Positions 1-5,544 of a stretch of DNA of 5,544 bases are shown here, one piece after another; within the stretch, counting starts at the first letter, position 1, and each line of letters starts with the position of its first letter. The position numbers were made by a program, and so were the translations under genes. The notes below the pieces were generated by a model. That model saw nothing but the letters and a program-made list of their open reading frames with translations, did not search any database and was not told where the DNA came from. Source of the stretch: Pseudomonadota bacterium (GTDB lineage: Bacteria > Pseudomonadota > Gammaproteobacteria > Steroidobacterales > Woeseiaceae); assembly GCA_022567775.1 (NCBI GenBank), contig JADFGH010000178.1, forward strand, positions 1-5,544, read 5' to 3'.

Positions 1-2355
1 ATCTTTATTGGATGTCTGCACGTCGAGACCCGCTGTCACGCCGTAGGCGAGATTTGCGGTGAGTGTCCAGTTTTGTGGTTCAAGCACGTCACCGGTACGG
101 AATTCCCAGTGTGCGTGCGTATCGATGAAGCCGGGGACGATGAATTTGCCGGCGACATTGATGACTGCCGTTCCCTCCGGCATTTCGATCGAGCCGCTGG
201 CGCCGATTGCCGCAATCCTGTTATCGGTGACCAGGATGTCCTGGTTCTGCAGAACGTTGTGCAGGTCAGCCGTTGTTGCGCCCGACATCGTAATGACATT
301 CGCGCCGCGCAATAACATCGAGCCTGACGGCGTGTTTCTTGGTACAACGACATTGAAGGCGTAGTTTCGAACAGACTCATGTTCGTCCTTCGGAACATAG
401 GGCTCGTCTTCTTCCTCGTCGTCGCCTTCTTCGAGCTCTTTTTCATCCTTGCGAAACTCGATGCTATTCAATGTCCGCAGAAAAAATGTATGGCCAATTG
501 CCCAATAGACGGATGAGCCATCGGCGGTCCAGCCGAAAAAGTCCGCGCCAATATCCGTCAGTTGCGCGGCCGGCAAACCGGGCTTCCTGACATCGATGGT
601 CGGCGCCTTGCCACCGGACTGCACGATTGGCATAGCCCATACCTGCTTGGCAACGAGCGCGAGCGCGTGCTTGCCGTCGGGACTGATCTTTACCATTTCT
701 GCCTGCGGTGGTTCCTCGCCCAGGCCATTGCCGCGTGGGCCGCTAACCACCAGTTCCTCGCGCCGGTCCGAGCCGTCGAGTTGCAGCGAAAAGAGACCTG
801 CCTTGTCGTACAGGAAAACGCGATCGATAACCGAGCCAAAATGAGGGTTCCTTGCGCCTCGAGCAGCCGTGATGACAGTTTGTTCGCCACCGTTCGACGG
901 CAGTGATACGAGTTCGAGAGGAATGCCAAGGCCCGTAAATTCACTGAAGGTCTGGTGACGCATATACTCGCTGCCGCGCATGGCCAGCAGTGACCGGCCA
1001 TCGGGGCTGTAAACAAGGTCGGTATAAAATGCGGGAATATCCGTCAACTGCTGAGGTCGGCCGCTGCCATTCGATCGCACGCGCCAGATCTGTCCACCGT
1101 CATTCATGGACCAGGTAACGTAGGCGATCCAGCGTCCGTCGGGCGACCAGGCGGGTTTGAACTCCCAGGCATCGCCGGATGTCAGTCGGCGGGGCTGCGC
1201 GCCGTCCTCTGCATCCATGACGTACAGTTTTGTCAGAACGGACGCGACGATATTTTCGCCGTCGTGCGATAGTTGCGGGTCATGAATTAATGTCGCCGTC
1301 AGCGGTCCCTGTGGAACAGGGTAGGGCGCTGTGAGGTCCGGCCCGATGTCGAGCTCGATGTCGGCGGTGAACGGAATTTCGGTCTTGTTTCCGGAATCGA
1401 TAGCGACGCGCCAGATTTTCCCCTCGGCGTTGAAGACAATCGCATCGCCGTCCGGCGTAAATGAATAGCCTGGCAGGAGATCACGGCTTGGTGGCCGGTA
1501 GTTTTCCTGCGCGTCCCGCTGCACGGGGTAGGTCAGCCAGCGATCTGCACCGGATTGCAGATCCCGGACACGGAAACCCGTTTGTGTTTCATCGCGTGTG
1601 CCATAAACCAGCAGCTTGCCGTCCGGGGAGAGGGCGGGTCTGACGGCGCCGCCTTCGCCACGTGTTATTTGATCGACGGCGCCGCTTGCGAAATCGTAGC
1701 GGCTGATCTGGGTTGCCGGGAAGTTTTTGACCGGCCCGTTGCTGTCGACACCCTGTGCGAAATACAGGAATTTTCCGTCAGGCGATATCTCGGCACCGAT
1801 GCCCCAGACTTCCTCGTCCTCTTTGACACCATTCAGTTTGATGCCCTTGCCGCCGTCGATGTGAAACATCGTCAATTCGTTCTTGACGCTTCTTCGTGTT
1901 ACTACGATGAACTGGCTATCCGGCATCCAGGCAGGAGAGATGGCTCCCCATTGGGAATCATCACTGAGTTTGCGGGCGTCGCTGCCATCCGGTTTCACGA
2001 TCCAGAGATTGTTCGAGCCACTTCGATCACTGATGAATGCGAGCCATTCGCCGTCAGGCGAAACAACCGGCTGACTGTCGAATCCCAGTCCCGAAGTGAT
2101 CCGTGTCGCCCGGCCACCGGACATCGGCAAGCTGTAGAGATCGCCGAGCAGGTCGAAAATGATCGTCTGGCCATCAGGTGTAACGTCGAGTGACAACCAG
2201 GAGCCTTCATCAGTCGCGAATGCGAGCAATTCGGTCTTGCCCTCAAGTGGCAAATCCGGCTTCTTCCTGTCTTCGTCCTCAGCGGCCATGGTGATGGCCA
2301 GCCAGGATAGAGCGACAAAAACACAAGTGATCTTGAGAAGGCGATCTGAATTCAT
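1..2355 (-). CDS. Exported TolB-like beta-propeller / amidohydrolase fusion protein (C-terminus cut by window edge)
   Basis: The frame is open from the ATG at 2355 to the left edge, giving 785 codons with no stop. Residues 1-25 look like a Sec signal peptide (basic start, hydrophobic run CVFVALSWLAITMA, cleavage near MAA|ED), so the protein probably works in the periplasm or outside. Residues about 40-625 carry repeated PD40/TolB blade motifs: VTPDG 58, VSPDG 98, ISPDG 190, LSPDG 242, FTPDG 299, WSPDG 403, YSPDG 449 and ISPDG 557. Residues 636-651 are a very acidic linker. From about 680 an amidohydrolase domain begins (LLRGANVITM, then GKFIVPGFIDTHAHW at 736-750). H747 and H749 match the HxH metal ligands of the family; later ligands lie outside the window. 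Related proteins are annotated as PD40-containing amidohydrolases, often assigned to peptide or cyclic amide hydrolysis, but the substrate cannot be told here. It follows apbE after 79 bp on the same strand and may have its own promoter. The family call is firm; the function is open. Confidence 0.9.
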   Translation of the reverse strand, partial: MNSDRLLKITCVFVALSWLAITMAAEDEDRKKPDLPLEGKTELLAFATDEGSWLSLDVTPDGQTIIFDLLGDLYSLPMSGGRATRITSGLGFDSQPVVSPDGEWLAFISDRSGSNNLWIVKPDGSDARKLSDDSQWGAISPAWMPDSQFIVVTRRSVKNELTMFHIDGGKGIKLNGVKEDEEVWGIGAEISPDGKFLYFAQGVDSNGPVKNFPATQISRYDFASGAVDQITRGEGGAVRPALSPDGKLLVYGTRDETQTGFRVRDLQSGADRWLTYPVQRDAQENYRPPSRDLLPGYSFTPDGDAIVFNAEGKIWRVAIDSGNKTEIPFTADIELDIGPDLTAPYPVPQGPLTATLIHDPQLSHDGENIVASVLTKLYVMDAEDGAQPRRLTSGDAWEFKPAWSPDGRWIAYVTWSMNDGGQIWRVRSNGSGRPQQLTDIPAFYTDLVYSPDGRSLLAMRGSEYMRHQTFSEFTGLGIPLELVSLPSNGGEQTVITAARGARNPHFGSVIDRVFLYDKAGLFSLQLDGSDRREELVVSGPRGNGLGEEPPQAEMVKISPDGKHALALVAKQVWAMPIVQSGGKAPTIDVRKPGLPAAQLTDIGADFFGWTADGSSVYWAIGHTFFLRTLNSIEFRKDEKELEEGDDEEEDEPYVPKDEHESVRNYAFNVVVPRNTPSGSMLLRGANVITMSGATTADLHNVLQNQDILVTDNRIAAIGASGSIEMPEGTAVINVAGKFIVPGFIDTHAHWEFRTGDVLEPQNWTLTANLAYGVTAGLDVQTSNKD

Positions 2356-2356
2356 G

Positions 2357-2366
2357 CTGGATCCAG
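2357..2366 (-). promoter_or_regulatory. Probable ribosome binding site of the TolB-amidohydrolase gene, inside a 10-bp palindrome
   Basis: On the minus strand the leader ends TAACTGGATCCAGC before the ATG at 2355. The GGA at 2364-2362 lies 6 nt upstream of the start and is the only Shine-Dalgarno-like element nearby. It sits inside the perfect palindrome CTGGATCCAG. The match to AGGAGG is weak. The start choice rests mainly on the well-formed signal peptide that follows it. Confidence 0.4.
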
Positions 2367-2401
2367 TTATTGTGGTTAATCGTTGATCGGTTCTGGCGCC
2401 T

Positions 2402-2431
2402 TATATATCACGTTCGTCGGCGTGCCGACAA
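2402..2431 (-). promoter_or_regulatory. Candidate sigma-70 promoter with extended -10 for the TolB-amidohydrolase gene
   Basis: Read on the minus strand, TTGTCG (2431-2426, four of six matches to TTGACA) is followed after 18 nt by TATATA (2407-2402, four of six matches to TATAAT). A TG at 2410-2409 is placed one base before the hexamer, as in an extended -10 element. Transcription would start near 2395, leaving a leader of about 40 nt, enough to include the GGA ribosome binding site. The element begins immediately after the apbE stop codon, so the downstream gene could be expressed both by read-through and by this internal promoter. This is motif matching by eye only. Confidence 0.35.
2416..2429. 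repeat. Perfect inverted repeat GTCGGC-GT-GCCGAC between apbE and the TolB-amidohydrolase gene
   Basis: Two 6-bp arms are separated by 2 bp and are fully complementary. As RNA this would form at best a short stem of five pairs with a tetraloop. It is not a normal intrinsic terminator for the minus-strand genes, because on that strand the T run comes before the stem and no T tract follows; on the plus strand the stem is followed by an A run. It overlaps the candidate -35 hexamer and spacer of the promoter at 2402-2431, so a protein binding site (operator) is as likely as an RNA structure. No regulator is identified. Confidence 0.4.
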
Positions 2432-2434
2432 AAA

Positions 2435-3463
2435 CTAAGGATCCGTCAGAGCCATGAACTGCGTACTCATGCGCTCAGTGATTGAGCTGCCATCGCGGAG
2501 CAGCAAATACGCTGCAATGCTTTGCCGCTCCGCAAACACCATTCCAGCCTCGGGGCCCAGTACCATCAATGCGGTGGCCAGAGCGTCGGCCTGCGCGGCA
2601 TCATCAGCGAGCACCGTCACGGATGCAAGATCGTGTGCCACCGGTCGACCGGTTCGGGGATCGATGGTGTGTGAATAACGCTGTCCCTCGAACTCGAAAA
2701 AGTTTCGGTAATCGCCGGAGGTTGCCACAGAGAGATCGTGTATGTGGATAATCTTCTCCACTGCGTTGCCGGGCTGATACGGGCTTTCGATCGCGATCCG
2801 CCATTTTGTTTTGCTGGCGTTATGGCCACGGGCACGCAGGTCGCCGCCAATCTCGACCAGGTAGTTCGCAATACCCTGATTATCGAGCAAGGATGCAATC
2901 TCGTCAGCCGCGAGGCCTTTCGCATAAGCAGACAGGTCAATGTGAAGACCTGCAAGATCCTTGCGAATCGCGGGGATTTCACAGTTTGCATGCAGATGCA
3001 CGCGGCCTGTCCTGGAGATTGCTTCGGCAATCGCGTCGTCGGATGGTGGTTCATTCAGGGAATCGCCAGGCCCGAAACCCCAGAGATCGACCAGCGGTCC
3101 TACGGTTATATCGAACGCGCCACCGGTCAGATTGCTCAATTCAATTGCCTCGTCGACGGCTTCGCATAGTGCCCGCGATACCGGAATCCAGTCTGTCGAT
3201 GACGAATGATTAAATTTCGATACCTCTGAATCCGTACGGTACGTCGACATGCGCCTGTCAACGTCGTCGAGTGTTTCGTGGATTCGCGCTTGCAGTTGCT
3301 GCTGGTCGAATTCCGATTCTGTGACCACTGCGACACTGAACCGGGTGCCCATTGTCGGGCCCGATAATTGATAATTTGTCAGTCCCTGGTCACCGCACGC
3401 CGCGAGAGCGTGCAACAGCGCGATGCAAGGGAGAAAAAACTTCCGGCGATGTGTCGAGATCAT
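2435..3463 (-). CDS. apbE: FAD:protein FMN transferase, ApbE family lipoprotein
   Basis: ApbE cleaves FAD and attaches FMN covalently through a phosphoester bond to Thr or Ser of target flavoproteins such as NqrB, NqrC and RnfG, on the outer side of the inner membrane. The 342 residues match the usual family length. The N-terminus has basic residues, a hydrophobic stretch and the lipobox LAAC with the lipidated Cys at 23. Family motifs appear in order: PTMGTRFSV at 36, MSTYRTDSEVSKFN at 72, TGGAFDITVGPLVDLW at 113, IDLSAYAKGLAADE at 175, VEIGGDLRA at 203, VATSGDYRNFFE at 247, YSHTIDPRTGRPV at 263 and ADALATAL at 292. D293 and T297 fit the Mg-binding Asp-x3-Thr. Catalytic motifs look intact. 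The start lies 16 bp after the M20 stop, with a weak CGGA 8 nt before the ATG, suggesting co-transcription. No Nqr or Rnf gene is in view, so its target is unknown. The Cys is followed by Gly, not Asp, so inner-membrane retention is not evident from the +2 rule. Confidence 0.95.
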   Translation of the reverse strand: MISTHRRKFFLPCIALLHALAACGDQGLTNYQLSGPTMGTRFSVAVVTESEFDQQQLQARIHETLDDVDRRMSTYRTDSEVSKFNHSSSTDWIPVSRALCEAVDEAIELSNLTGGAFDITVGPLVDLWGFGPGDSLNEPPSDDAIAEAISRTGRVHLHANCEIPAIRKDLAGLHIDLSAYAKGLAADEIASLLDNQGIANYLVEIGGDLRARGHNASKTKWRIAIESPYQPGNAVEKIIHIHDLSVATSGDYRNFFEFEGQRYSHTIDPRTGRPVAHDLASVTVLADDAAQADALATALMVLGPEAGMVFAERQSIAAYLLLRDGSSITERMSTQFMALTDP

Positions 3464-3479
3464 TGGAACGATCCGGGAT

Positions 3480-4886
3480 TTACCGGTTCATGTGATCCTC
3501 GAGCACCTGGGCGACACAGCAGGTCAGCTTCTTGCCCGTTTCGATATGCAGGAATTCGTTCGGTCCGTGCGCGTTTGAATTGGGGCCCAGCAGTCCCGTT
3601 ACCAGGAACTGTGCCTCTGGAAATTTTTCGCCGAGCAACCCCATGAATGGAATGGTGCCGCCCGTTCCCATGTACACTGATGGCTTGCCAAAATAATCCT
3701 GCGATGATTTTTCCATTGATGCCTCGAGCCATTCGGCCACAGGCGGGGCATTCCAGCCGGCCATCGTCGACTCGACGTCGAATGAGACTTTCGCGAAAAG
3801 AGGCGCGTCTGCCTCCAGCGCCTCCTTCACAGCACTGGCGGCCTGGTCTGCGTCCCCCGTCGGCGGCAATCGGAACGATAGTTTCAGTGTTGTGTTTGGC
3901 AGCAGTGTATTGCCGGCGTTCACCAGCTCCGGCATGCCCTCTGCACCGGTAATCGTGAGCGCCGGCCGCCAGTTGTTATTCAGAATCAGTTCGTAAATCG
4001 ACTCCGAGGGCGTGGCTTGGGTGTCGACCCAGGGGAATTTCCGGTACACGGAATCACCGAGCACTTTAGCAGCAAGTTCGGCCTGCTCAAGACGTTGCCC
4101 GGGGATCTCGACGTGGAGATCTTCGAGCAGGATTTTTCCGTTCTGTTGGTCCTCTATGCGGCTGATCAGTTGCCGCAAAATGCGGAAGCTCGAGGGCACG
4201 ATTCCGCCGGCGCTGCCCGAATGTACGCCTTCGGTCAGTACTTCGGCGCGCAGCGTTCCGGTCAAATTACCGCGCAGAGAGGTGGTGCACCAGAACTGAT
4301 CGTAGTTACCGCACTCGGCGTCCAGGCAGACCACCAGGCCCGGCTTACCCAGCCGGTCGCCGAGGTGGTCTATGTAGTAGGGCAGGTCAAAACTGCCGCT
4401 TTCCTCGCAACCCTCGATCAGCACGACGCAATGCGCGTGGGCAATGCCCTGTTCCTGCAGCGCACGTATTGCGGTTAGCGATCCAAAAACGGCATAACCG
4501 TCATCCGCGCCGCCGCGTCCGTAAAGTTTGCCGTCCCGGATGACCGGTTCCCAGGGACTTAAGTCGTCAGCCCAGCCGCTGAACTCGGGTTGTTTGTCAT
4601 AGTGGCCATAAAGAAGAACCACGTCCTCGGAATCGCCGGGAATATCGATAAACAGAACCGGCGTGCGTCCCTCGAGCCTGACAACCTCGACCTGCATGCC
4701 CTTGATCGGCTGCTCGCTGCACCAGCGCTCGAATTGCCGCACGGCCTGGTCCATGTAGCCGTGTTTTTCCCAGTCGGGGTCAAACATCGGTGATTTGTTG
4801 GGAATTCTGATGTATTCGCAAAGCTCCGGAATGATCGAGTCATCCCACATCTGGTTGACGAAGTCTTCGGTCTTATTCTTGTCCAT
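3480..4886 (-). CDS. M20-family zinc metallopeptidase (dipeptidase/carnosinase-like)
   Basis: The product is a 468-residue, probably cytoplasmic, metal-dependent peptidase of the M20/M28 clan; no signal peptide or membrane segment is seen. Expected ligands and catalytic residues are present: H95 and D97 in GHYDKQP, bridging D128 in GRGGADDGYA, general base E161 and ligand E162 in EGCEESGS, D189 in CLDAECG, H222 in VHSGSAGG (start of the lid or dimerisation domain) and H440 in NAHGPNEFLHI near the C-terminus. Length and layout fit the dipeptidase branch that includes CNDP-like enzymes. The GHxDKQP...GRGGADDGYA pattern resembles a bacterial subgroup in which Lys replaces the more common Val. 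The substrate is probably a dipeptide or short peptide, inferred from family only. I chose the ATG at 4886; an upstream in-frame TTG at 4928 would add 14 residues of low family likeness. The Shine-Dalgarno match for the ATG is poor. It is the first gene of the probable minus-strand unit with apbE. Confidence 0.93.
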   Translation of the reverse strand: MDKNKTEDFVNQMWDDSIIPELCEYIRIPNKSPMFDPDWEKHGYMDQAVRQFERWCSEQPIKGMQVEVVRLEGRTPVLFIDIPGDSEDVVLLYGHYDKQPEFSGWADDLSPWEPVIRDGKLYGRGGADDGYAVFGSLTAIRALQEQGIAHAHCVVLIEGCEESGSFDLPYYIDHLGDRLGKPGLVVCLDAECGNYDQFWCTTSLRGNLTGTLRAEVLTEGVHSGSAGGIVPSSFRILRQLISRIEDQQNGKILLEDLHVEIPGQRLEQAELAAKVLGDSVYRKFPWVDTQATPSESIYELILNNNWRPALTITGAEGMPELVNAGNTLLPNTTLKLSFRLPPTGDADQAASAVKEALEADAPLFAKVSFDVESTMAGWNAPPVAEWLEASMEKSSQDYFGKPSVYMGTGGTIPFMGLLGEKFPEAQFLVTGLLGPNSNAHGPNEFLHIETGKKLTCCVAQVLEDHMNR

Positions 4887-4898
4887 AGGCTTGCTTTT

Positions 4899-4928
4899 AT
4901 TAAATCCTGCCCGCAATGTTAGCGGCAA
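4899..4928 (-). promoter_or_regulatory. Candidate promoter for the M20 peptidase-apbE unit
   Basis: On the minus strand TTGCCG (4928-4923, four of six to TTGACA) is separated by 18 nt from TTTAAT (4904-4899, five of six to TATAAT). The start of transcription would fall about 6-8 nt before the ATG at 4886, giving an almost leaderless message. That would agree with the lack of a good Shine-Dalgarno sequence there, but it also makes the call uncertain. It lies in the 78-bp divergent gap (4887-4964), which must hold control elements for both neighbouring genes. Confidence 0.25.
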
Positions 4929-4950
4929 TCCACGATCATCGCGACTATAT

Positions 4951-4956
4951 AAAGAG
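4951..4956 (+). promoter_or_regulatory. Probable ribosome binding site of the exported amidase gene
   Basis: AAAGAG ends 8 nt before the ATG at 4965 and is a moderate purine-rich Shine-Dalgarno match. It supports the start at 4965, which is also supported by the complete signal peptide that follows. Confidence 0.4.
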
Positions 4957-4964
4957 TGATAAGA

Positions 4965-5544
4965 ATGACCGCGAATCCAAGCATACCCCTAATCCGTTAT
5001 TTCCTGTGCCTGATTTTCTCCCTGCCCGCGGTGGCGGTGATGGCTGATGTAACGGTCGGCGCCAGGGGCGGAATGTGCAGCGAAGATCCAGCTTGCATTA
5101 ACCGCTTCCATTGGGATATTCCGATGGCGGCCCGCGCGAAGCCCGGGGAGCGCATTCTTATGATCGGGCGCGATGCCGGGGATATGAACATCGACCCTGA
5201 CGAGTTTGCCAGCGGCGACAGCAGTCCGCGGCTCAGTTTTGGTGTCGTGCATCCGCTTACAGGCCCGGTGTATATAGAGGGTGCAGTGGCAGGCGATGTG
5301 CTCGCTGTGACCATTGAGAAAATCGATCCGGGCCCGGTTGGCTGGACCAGCGCCTCGGAATTCGGCTTCGCCGGAGTGGCGGTCGAAAGCGAGAATCGCT
5401 TTATCGTCTGGCGACTGAACGACGAGTATGCCGTCAGCGATGATTTGCCCGGCATAAGAATTCCCAACGCAAGTTTTCCCGGTGTGGTATCGACGATGCC
5501 CGGCCCACAGCAACTGCAGGAGGTACTTGAAAGAGAGCAACAGC
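4965..5544 (+). CDS. Exported acetamidase/formamidase (FmdA/AmdA) family protein, C-terminus cut by window edge
   Basis: The frame is open from the ATG at 4965 to the right edge, giving 193 residues. Residues 1-27 look like a Sec signal peptide (hydrophobic IRYFLCLIFSLPAVAV, cleavage near VMA|DV). The mature part matches the start of the FmdA/AmdA family, which hydrolyses formamide, acetamide or related short amides to acid and ammonia: FHWDIPMAARAKPGERI at 48-64, HPLTGPVYIEGAVAGDVL at 96-113, then IRIPNASFPGVVSTMPG at 164-180. The conserved downstream GGN-D region typical of the family lies outside the window, so activity cannot be judged. Two cysteines, C38 and C44, sit just before the first motif and could form a disulfide after export. 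Best-known members are cytoplasmic, so the signal peptide marks an extracytoplasmic branch whose substrate is unknown. The gene diverges from the M20 peptidase across a 78-bp gap and could share control with it. Confidence 0.88.
   Translation, partial: MTANPSIPLIRYFLCLIFSLPAVAVMADVTVGARGGMCSEDPACINRFHWDIPMAARAKPGERILMIGRDAGDMNIDPDEFASGDSSPRLSFGVVHPLTGPVYIEGAVAGDVLAVTIEKIDPGPVGWTSASEFGFAGVAVESENRFIVWRLNDEYAVSDDLPGIRIPNASFPGVVSTMPGPQQLQEVLEREQQ

Noticed and set aside
1555..2193. A 212-codon plus-strand reading frame antisense to the propeller gene
   Set aside because: The minus strand here encodes clear repeated TolB/PD40 motifs in an uninterrupted 785-codon frame. The plus-strand translation shows no recognisable domain, and long antisense frames are expected in GC-rich genes.
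2416..2434. Intrinsic terminator after apbE
   Set aside because: The stem is short, and on the transcribed minus strand the T run lies before the stem instead of after it.
4017..4478. A 153-codon plus-strand reading frame antisense to the M20 peptidase
   Set aside because: It lies wholly inside the M20 gene, whose catalytic motifs on the minus strand are intact. It shows no motif or ribosome binding site of its own.
4887..4928. Upstream TTG start at 4928 for the M20 peptidase, adding 14 residues
   Set aside because: It uses a rare start codon, the added residues do not look like the family N-terminus, and the ATG at 4886 begins directly at a typical M20 N-terminal helix.
4946..4953. TATATAAA as the -10 box of the exported amidase gene
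   Set aside because: No acceptable -35 hexamer lies 16-18 bp upstream, and a start from this box would leave the probable ribosome binding site outside the message. It is kept only as a weak possibility.
4989..5540. A 183-codon minus-strand reading frame over the right end
   Set aside because: The plus-strand frame has a signal peptide followed by FmdA/AmdA motifs, so this frame is its shadow.

Overview
The window is a compact, protein-coding stretch of a moderately GC-rich bacterial chromosome (GC judged by eye, not counted). It holds four genes. Three lie on the minus strand and one diverges from them on the plus strand. Three of the four products carry export signals: two Sec-type signal peptides and one lipobox. 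This points to a Gram-negative organism. The combination of a TolB-propeller/amidohydrolase fusion, a lipoprotein ApbE and an exported FmdA-type amidase resembles marine or soil Gammaproteobacteria of the Woeseia/Steroidobacter kind, but that placement is recalled similarity and no marker gene here can prove it. No RNA gene, insertion sequence, CRISPR array or phage gene was seen.

Layout from left to right. Positions 1-2355 (minus) hold the first 785 codons of an exported fusion protein with an N-terminal TolB-like WD40/PD40 beta-propeller and a C-terminal metal-dependent amidohydrolase, cut by the window edge soon after its metal-binding HAH motif. A 79-bp gap (2356-2434) follows. It holds an extended -10 promoter candidate overlapped by a perfect 6+2+6 palindrome. 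Positions 2435-3463 (minus) encode ApbE, a lipoprotein FAD:protein FMN transferase. After only 16 bp comes 3480-4886 (minus), a cytoplasmic M20-family metallopeptidase with all expected zinc ligands. A 78-bp divergent region (4887-4964) separates it from 4965-5544 (plus), the N-terminal 193 residues of an exported acetamidase/formamidase (FmdA/AmdA) family protein, cut by the right edge.

The minus-strand genes probably form one transcription unit in the order M20 peptidase, apbE, TolB-amidohydrolase, and the last gene may have its own promoter. Three of the four products belong to families that hydrolyse amide or peptide bonds, two of them outside the cytoplasm and one inside. A shared role in scavenging peptides or small amides is possible but is inference. 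ApbE is the odd member: it covalently attaches FMN to exported or membrane flavoproteins, and no Nqr, Rnf or other FMN-acceptor gene is visible here.

I found no clearly undescribed system. The points most worth a second look are the palindrome over the candidate promoter, the orphan position of apbE, the acidic linker in the fusion protein, and the exported version of a usually cytoplasmic amidase family.
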